Shown here one piece after another: positions 59,829 to 64,000 of a stretch of DNA of 64,000 nucleotides. Within the stretch, counting starts at the first letter, position 1, and each line of letters starts with the position of its first letter. The stretch is from positions 22,381 to 86,380 of the forward strand of contig CBDUOG010000002.1 of NCBI GenBank assembly GCA_965368785.1. The letters run 5' to 3'. The position numbers were made by a program, and so were the translations under genes. Below the pieces are notes generated by a model. That model saw only the letters and a list, made by a program, of their open reading frames with translations. It was not told the origin of the DNA and searched no databases. The stretch comes from Silanimonas sp965368785. GTDB lineage: Bacteria > Pseudomonadota > Gammaproteobacteria > Xanthomonadales > Xanthomonadaceae.

Positions 59829-61403
59829 ATGTTTAGTGGCAAAACCGCTGCCTGTATCAGTTGGGTCGTAGCTGGCAGCTTGCTGGCTCCGATCCTCTGG
59901 CTCTTATTGTCTTTGCTGCAGTGGGACCTTGAACTTTGGTCGCACGTCGGAACGTATTTGCTTCCACGCGCAATCACCCAGACCTCATTGCTGTTGCTGT
60001 TCGTTACTGTCCTGGTTCTTTTAATCGGCATTGGTTTTGCCTGGGCAGTGGTTCGATTTGAATTTCCGGGACGCGCATTTTTGCAGTGGGCCCTGGTGTT
60101 GCCGCTCGCATTGCCGGCCTACATTGTGGCTTTTGTATATATCGGCATGCTCGACTACTCGGGGCCGCTTCAAACCCTTTGGCGTGATGCAGGATTTTCA
60201 GCAGCCTGGTTTCCCAACGTGCGCTCCGTACTCGGTGCAGCCATCGTTTTATCTTTGGTTCTGTTTCCCTACGTCTATTTGATATCGCGATCGGCTTTTT
60301 TACGTTTTGGTAGTGGTGCATTAGACGCAGGTCGGATGCTAGGCGTGGGCCCAGTCCCTGGATTCTTCAAGATCGTGCTGCCGATGACCCGGCACGCTTG
60401 GTTTGCGGGGCTGAGTTTGGTTTTGCTAGAGACGCTCGCCGACTTCGGGGCAGTCAAGTTGCTCGGTATTGATACCCTGACGACGACGATTTACGCGCTC
60501 TGGTTTGACCTTAAGTCACTGGGTGTCGCCGCGCAGCTATCATCTATTACTCTGCTGATCGTTATCGCCGTCTTGTTGGGCGGTAGTGTATGGAAGAGCG
60601 CAACACAAATGTGGTCTCAGCCGATTAGTGCGCCGCCACGCAAACAGATTAGTTTGTTGCCGGCCTGGCTGCTCACAGTGGCGATGAGCTTGGTCGTAGT
60701 GATAGCATTTTTTGTGCCGGTGCTGCAGTTGGTATTTTGGGCGGTTGAGGCAAGAGCGGTTTTGCCGGCGGTCCAGGCAGCCATCGGCAATACAGTACTG
60801 CTGTCTTCGCTGACCGCGGTGATCGTGGTTTTGTTATCCCTGCTAATTTTGGTTTCGCGCTATAAGAATAAAGAGTCGCGGGCGATACAATTGGCCGGGG
60901 TATTCTCCGGGTTGGGCTACGCTGTTCCCGGGACAGTGCTCGCGGTCGCCGCCGTTTGGCTGCTGTCCGGTGTGGATCAATGGTTTTCCGGTCTTAGTGG
61001 AATGCATTTGACCCTGAGCACATCGATTCTTGCCGTGTTATTGGCTTTGGCCTGCCGATTTTATCGAGTCGCGTACGAGTCGGGCTGGTCAGCTTTTGCC
61101 GTTTTGAGTCCCACCTTGCTCGATTCGGCCAAGTTGCTAGGGGCTAGTCGCTGGAAACGAATTCGAAATGTCAGCTTCCCGGTATTGCGGCCCGGGCTGC
61201 TCGCGGCTTTGTTATTGGTCTTTGTTGAGACGATGAAGGAATTGCCCGCGACATTGATGTTGCGACCGACCGGCTGGGACACTCTGGCGGTTAAGGTGTT
61301 CTTGTACACCTCTGAGGGCTTATGGCAGCAAGCCGCGTATCCGGCTCTATGCTTAGTGCTGGTTGGTTTGTTACCGGTTTGGTGGCTGACCCGGCAGCAG
61401 TAA
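59829..61403 (+). CDS. Fe(3+) ABC transporter permease (FbpB-like)
   Basis: A 524-residue double-domain permease with about twelve hydrophobic segments. Each half has an EAA-type loop: DAGRMLGVGPVPGFFKIVLPM in the first and DSAKLLGASRWKRIRNVSFPVL in the second, which dock onto the ATPase. Together with the lipoprotein it imports ferric iron. No ATPase (FbpC) gene follows; the next genes encode glycine cleavage proteins, so the ATPase must be elsewhere. The ATG lies 15 bases after the preceding stop. Confidence 0.93.
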   Translation: MFSGKTAACISWVVAGSLLAPILWLLLSLLQWDLELWSHVGTYLLPRAITQTSLLLLFVTVLVLLIGIGFAWAVVRFEFPGRAFLQWALVLPLALPAYIVAFVYIGMLDYSGPLQTLWRDAGFSAAWFPNVRSVLGAAIVLSLVLFPYVYLISRSAFLRFGSGALDAGRMLGVGPVPGFFKIVLPMTRHAWFAGLSLVLLETLADFGAVKLLGIDTLTTTIYALWFDLKSLGVAAQLSSITLLIVIAVLLGGSVWKSATQMWSQPISAPPRKQISLLPAWLLTVAMSLVVVIAFFVPVLQLVFWAVEARAVLPAVQAAIGNTVLLSSLTAVIVVLLSLLILVSRYKNKESRAIQLAGVFSGLGYAVPGTVLAVAAVWLLSGVDQWFSGLSGMHLTLSTSILAVLLALACRFYRVAYESGWSAFAVLSPTLLDSAKLLGASRWKRIRNVSFPVLRPGLLAALLLVFVETMKELPATLMLRPTGWDTLAVKVFLYTSEGLWQQAAYPALCLVLVGLLPVWWLTRQQ

Positions 61404-61447
61404 GTTTCAAACAAATGCTGCCAAAAACAGATCTTTTTCGACGTGCT

Positions 61448-61456
61448 TTGCGATAA
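61448..61456 (+). promoter_or_regulatory. Extended -10 promoter of gcvT
   Basis: TGC followed by GATAAT is an extended -10 element with five of six bases of consensus. Initiation near 61463 would lie downstream of ATG 61456 and so argues for the start at 61486. Confidence 0.5.
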
Positions 61457-61485
61457 TGGCGTCTCAACTCGTCTCGGATCCAAAA

Positions 61486-62577
61486 ATGTCACAACAAACT
61501 AAACTCAACGCCAGCCATCGCCAGCTCGGCGCGAAGATGGTCGATTTTGGCGGATGGGACATGCCGCTTCACTACGGATCGCAAATTGAAGAGCATCATC
61601 AGGTGCGACAGGATGCGGGCATGTTCGATGTGTCGCATATGACCGTAGTCGATTTGCATGGGCCGCAGACCCGCGATTTTTTACGCCGCCTGCTGGCTAA
61701 CTCTATCGACAAGTTAAAGGTTCCGGGAAAAGCACTTTACTCCTGCATGCTCAATGAGCGTGGCGGCGTTATTGACGACCTCATCGTGTACTTCCTCGAA
61801 GAGTCCTGGTTCCGTGTGGTTGTTAATGCGGCGACCCGGGAAAAGGATTTGCCGTGGATCCAGTCACAAGCGAAGGCGTTCTCGGTAACTGTCACCGAGC
61901 GTCCTGAGTTGGCAATGGTGGCGGTGCAGGGCCCTAATGCCCGGGCAAAATTCAGCAGCTTGCTCACGGCCGACTCGGCTGAGCGCGCGATGAAGCTCGG
62001 CCGCTTCAGTGCTGCAGAGCTCGATGGCTACTTTGTCGCTCGCACCGGCTATACCGGTGAGGACGGGTTTGAAGTGATCGTGCCTGAAACAGCGGTAACC
62101 GAACTTTGGGAGCGATTGCTCAATGCGAACGTTTCACCGGCTGGATTGGGTGCGCGAGACACGCTACGTCTAGAAGCCGGAATGGCGTTGTATGGGCAAG
62201 ATATGGACGACGACGTTTCGCCGCTTGAAGCGGGCCTGGCCTGGACAGTAAGCTTTGATGGAGCGCGTGATTTCATCGGCCGCAAATCGCTGGAGGATCA
62301 ACGCAGTCATGGTGTCGCCCGACAGACGATTGGCCTGGTTATGGACGACAAGGGCGTATTGCGTCATGGCCAAACGATTGCGAGTGAGAATGGCACGGGA
62401 GAAGTTCTTTCCGGCACCTTCTCGCCGACACTGGGCAAAGCCATTGCCCTGGCACGCGTGCCGGCAGGTTCGTGTGACGAAGTTAAGGTCGATATTCGCG
62501 GCAAGTGGGTTGTTTTGCGGGCAGTGAAATATCCCTTTGTCCGGGAAGGAAAGATTCAAGATGGTGTGTTGATCTGA
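61486..62577 (+). CDS. gcvT: Glycine cleavage system T protein (aminomethyltransferase)
   Basis: Transfers the methylene group from aminomethyl-lipoyl H protein to THF, releasing ammonia. VDFGGWDMPLHYGSQIEEH and GMFDVSHMTVVDL are near the start, RTGYTGEDGFEV holds THF-binding residues, and LRLEAGMALYGQDMDDDVSPLEAGLAW is the family core. I chose ATG 61486 because MSQQTKL aligns with E. coli GcvT and the promoter-like element lies before it; ATG 61456 would add ten residues. 363 residues. gcvH follows after 57 bases; gcvP is not in the window. Confidence 0.94.
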   Translation: MSQQTKLNASHRQLGAKMVDFGGWDMPLHYGSQIEEHHQVRQDAGMFDVSHMTVVDLHGPQTRDFLRRLLANSIDKLKVPGKALYSCMLNERGGVIDDLIVYFLEESWFRVVVNAATREKDLPWIQSQAKAFSVTVTERPELAMVAVQGPNARAKFSSLLTADSAERAMKLGRFSAAELDGYFVARTGYTGEDGFEVIVPETAVTELWERLLNANVSPAGLGARDTLRLEAGMALYGQDMDDDVSPLEAGLAWTVSFDGARDFIGRKSLEDQRSHGVARQTIGLVMDDKGVLRHGQTIASENGTGEVLSGTFSPTLGKAIALARVPAGSCDEVKVDIRGKWVVLRAVKYPFVREGKIQDGVLI

Positions 62578-62634
62578 TTCGATCGGTACAATACGACCTG
62601 AAAAGTAAACCTGACACAAAATGAGGCCATCGAT

Positions 62635-63030
62635 ATGAGTGAAATTCCAGGCGATTTGAAGTTTTTGAAGTCACATGAGTGGGCTCGCCCGGAGGGTGAT
62701 GGCCGCGTCACCGTAGGCATTTCTGATCACGCGCAAGGCTTACTGGGCGATCTTGTTTATGTGGAGTTGCCCAATATCGGTGACGACGTGCAGCAAGGCG
62801 CCACCTCGGCAGTTGTGGAGTCGGTGAAAGCCGCGTCAGACGTCTATAGCCCGGTAAGCGGCAAGGTCGTCGCGGTTAACGAAGCATTAGCCGATAAGCC
62901 CGAGACCATCAATGAAGATGCCTATGGCGAAGGCTGGATTTATGTCGTTGAGATTTCCGAGCCTGATGAGCTTAAGGAACTGCTCACTCCGGACGACTAT
63001 GCCGAGATGCTGGAGAACGATGCCGACTGA
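62635..63030 (+). CDS. gcvH: Glycine cleavage system H protein
   Basis: Lipoyl carrier protein of 131 residues that shuttles the aminomethyl group among the P, T and L proteins. The lipoylated Lys lies in AVVESVKAASDVYSP. The start SEIPGDLKFLKSHEWAR and the end LLTPDDYAEMLEND are typical. GAGG precedes ATG 62635. It probably shares the gcvT mRNA and is followed by a strong terminator. Confidence 0.96.
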   Translation: MSEIPGDLKFLKSHEWARPEGDGRVTVGISDHAQGLLGDLVYVELPNIGDDVQQGATSAVVESVKAASDVYSPVSGKVVAVNEALADKPETINEDAYGEGWIYVVEISEPDELKELLTPDDYAEMLENDAD

Positions 63031-63049
63031 GTCGAACGTCACACTCTTA

Positions 63050-63085
63050 GAAAAAAGACCGCATTGAAACCGCGGTCTTTTTTTT
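63050..63085 (+). terminator. Terminator of gcvTH
   Basis: AAGACCGC and GCGGTCTT form a perfect 8-bp stem around a 9-base loop, preceded by an A run and followed by eight T. Confidence 0.9.
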
Positions 63086-63857
63086 GGCCGAACCGATAAA
63101 GCCGACTTTGCGTGGTTGCCCGATGGTGCTCCGGACTGGAGAAAGTTTTCGCATTGGTCAGGCAAATTGAAACGCGAAAAAGAAAAAACGGAACAGAACA
63201 TCTAGAAAAAATTACGCATTTTTTTCGCGCATTCGCGCATGGTGCAGCGCAACATATATTCCACTAGGGATTTCCAGCTACCTGCGGTCACGGATTTTGC
63301 GGCTGGGAGTGAATCGCAAATAGCCAAGCAATCGATTGCAAAAAAGATTCTGAAACCAAAATAAAAAAACGCTGTAAGCCTTGATTTATCTATGTTCCCA
63401 CGCTTCGAGCTATTTTTTTTCTGAACTATTGAGCTCGTGCGCGTACTACACGTCGCCTGGATAAAGCAAACCTTTGGTCAAATTTTGTTCCGGTCTAAGT
63501 TGACGGTGTGTTGACATGTTTAAAACACATCGCTAGGTTTCGCCCCAATAGCGGTCAACCGCGGGTAAGAGTGATCAAACTGAAACGCACATACGTATTC
63601 ATCGATCAAACGGATCGACCAATCGGCAAACCAGTCGACGGCATCGTTCCCCTCGAAAAAACGCTCCACTCCGTTTCGAAGATCATCGGAAGAAGCCACC
63701 GTCACCCCACAAGAACCGCACAATACCCTTTGGCCTGCGTGCCAACCAAGAATCCGAATACGCCGCGAGAGCGACGTATCGGTGCACCACGGCTGTCTGA
63801 CGTGGTGATGCCTGTAAGACTGGGCTGTTAAGCCAACTTAAAGACGAGGAGTCCATC
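63086..63857. other. Long intergenic region before the histone-like gene
   Basis: About 770 bases without a gene I can support. The left part (63090-63420) is AT-rich with several A and T runs and the near-direct repeat CGCGCATTCGCGCATG at 63226-63241. TTGACA at 63511-63516 with a weak TAGGTT 17 bases later is a possible promoter for the histone-like gene, which would leave a leader of over 300 bases. Overlapping frames of 107 codons (plus strand, GTG start) and 67 codons (minus strand, TTG start) lack good start signals. A leader or regulatory RNA is possible. Confidence 0.5.
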
Positions 63858-64000
63858 ATGGCTGTTAAGAAGAAAGCTGCAAAGAAGCCCGCAAAAAAAG
63901 CGGCAAAGAAAGTAGTTAAAAAAGTAGCGAAAAAAGCTGCAAAGAAAGTAGCTAAGAAGAAAGTAGCCAAGAAAAAGGTTGCTAAGAAAGTAGCTAAGAA
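63858..64000 (+). CDS. Histone H1-like lysine-rich protein, 5' part
   Basis: The first 47 codons of a gene cut by the window end. After MAVKKKAAKKPAKKAAKK the sequence is almost only Lys, Ala and Val in KKVA/KKAA units, the pattern of bacterial histone H1-like and AlgP/HctB-like tails that bind DNA. GAGGAG at 63846-63851 fixes ATG 63858. Such tails are prone to copy-number change. The full length, and whether a folded domain follows, cannot be seen. Confidence 0.85.
   Translation, partial: MAVKKKAAKKPAKKAAKKVVKKVAKKAAKKVAKKKVAKKKVAKKVAK

Noticed and set aside
61404..61485. Possible glycine riboswitch before gcvT
   Set aside because: The gap is about 80 bases, too short for a tandem or single glycine aptamer plus expression platform, and no conserved core is seen.
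63520..63723. 67-codon minus-strand frame in the same region
   Set aside because: The composition looks somewhat protein-like, but it begins with TTG, the AAAGGG before it is too close, and no family is recognised. Not strong enough to call.
63508..63831. 107-codon plus-strand frame upstream of the histone-like gene
   Set aside because: Starts with GTG without a Shine-Dalgarno, overlaps a promoter-like TTGACA and has no recognisable product.
1..64000. Insertion sequences, prophage, CRISPR arrays, toxin-antitoxin or restriction genes
   Set aside because: No transposase, integrase, phage structural gene, regularly spaced repeat array or recognisable defence gene was found on either strand.

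Overview
The window reads as a chromosomal core-genome segment of a gammaproteobacterium. Several gene orders resemble the Xanthomonadales/Lysobacterales and, in part, Pseudomonas: rpmE2-gltA, mrcA divergent from pilMNOPQ, tkt with a gap/pgk/pyk/class I fba cluster, metK-ahcY-metF with an SAH riboswitch, thiS-thiG-trmB and a RimB-type protease gene beside rimK. This assignment is inference from synteny and protein flavour, not from a marker phylogeny. I see no insertion sequence, prophage, CRISPR array, rRNA or integrase; one tRNA (Gly-CCC) is present. Gene density is high and most genes are compact operons.

Layout. 1-10.8 kb: end of zinc-independent ribosomal protein L31 type B, citrate synthase, PBP1A (minus), then the type IV pilus alignment and secretin operon pilMNOPQ followed by a cyclic-nucleotide-binding/EAL protein. 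10.9-15.8 kb: two sodium-coupled amino-acid or dicarboxylate symporters and transketolase. 15.9-18.5 kb: a sulfide/persulfide module (two YeeE/YedE-type membrane proteins and an ETHE1-like dioxygenase on the minus strand, a BigR-like ArsR repressor and a DUF442 sulfurtransferase on the plus strand) built around a palindromic operator. 18.4-26.7 kb: S1/P1 nuclease, gap, Sua5, hemN, pgk, pyk and class I aldolase, with an FNR/ANR-like box between hemN and pgk.

26.8-38.6 kb: double-CDGSH protein, TrmH-family methyltransferase, a secreted HExxH protein, a zinc-ribbon methyltransferase, an FAH-mscL-M28 peptidase operon, a small Rieske protein, an SLC13-type permease, trmB-thiG-thiS, tRNA-Gly, and the RimB/RimK pair that modifies ribosomal protein S6. 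38.8-40.8 kb: an OmpR-type two-component system. 40.8-46.5 kb: the activated methyl cycle (metF, ahcY behind an SAH riboswitch, metK), interrupted by a large cysteine-free secreted protein of unknown function.

46.6-57.2 kb: a membrane hydrolase-family protein, dusB, a DUF1508 protein, motAB, ribokinase-family kinase with a nucleoside transporter, a membrane GGDEF protein with a broken signature, and an ECF sigma factor/membrane protein/double-PDZ operon. 57.3-64 kb: QmcA/NfeD, a Fur-box-preceded iron-binding protein and permease without an adjacent ATPase, gcvT-gcvH, an ~800-base stretch without a supported gene, and the start of a lysine-rich histone H1-like gene cut by the window end.

Nothing here is a clearly new defence, mobile or biosynthetic system. 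The most promising loose ends are the cysteine-free secreted protein between metK and ahcY, the sigma/single-pass/PDZ operon with periplasmic coiled coils, the secreted gluzincin-like protein, the split-Blh sulfide module, and the FNR-like box shared by a haem gene and a glycolytic gene.
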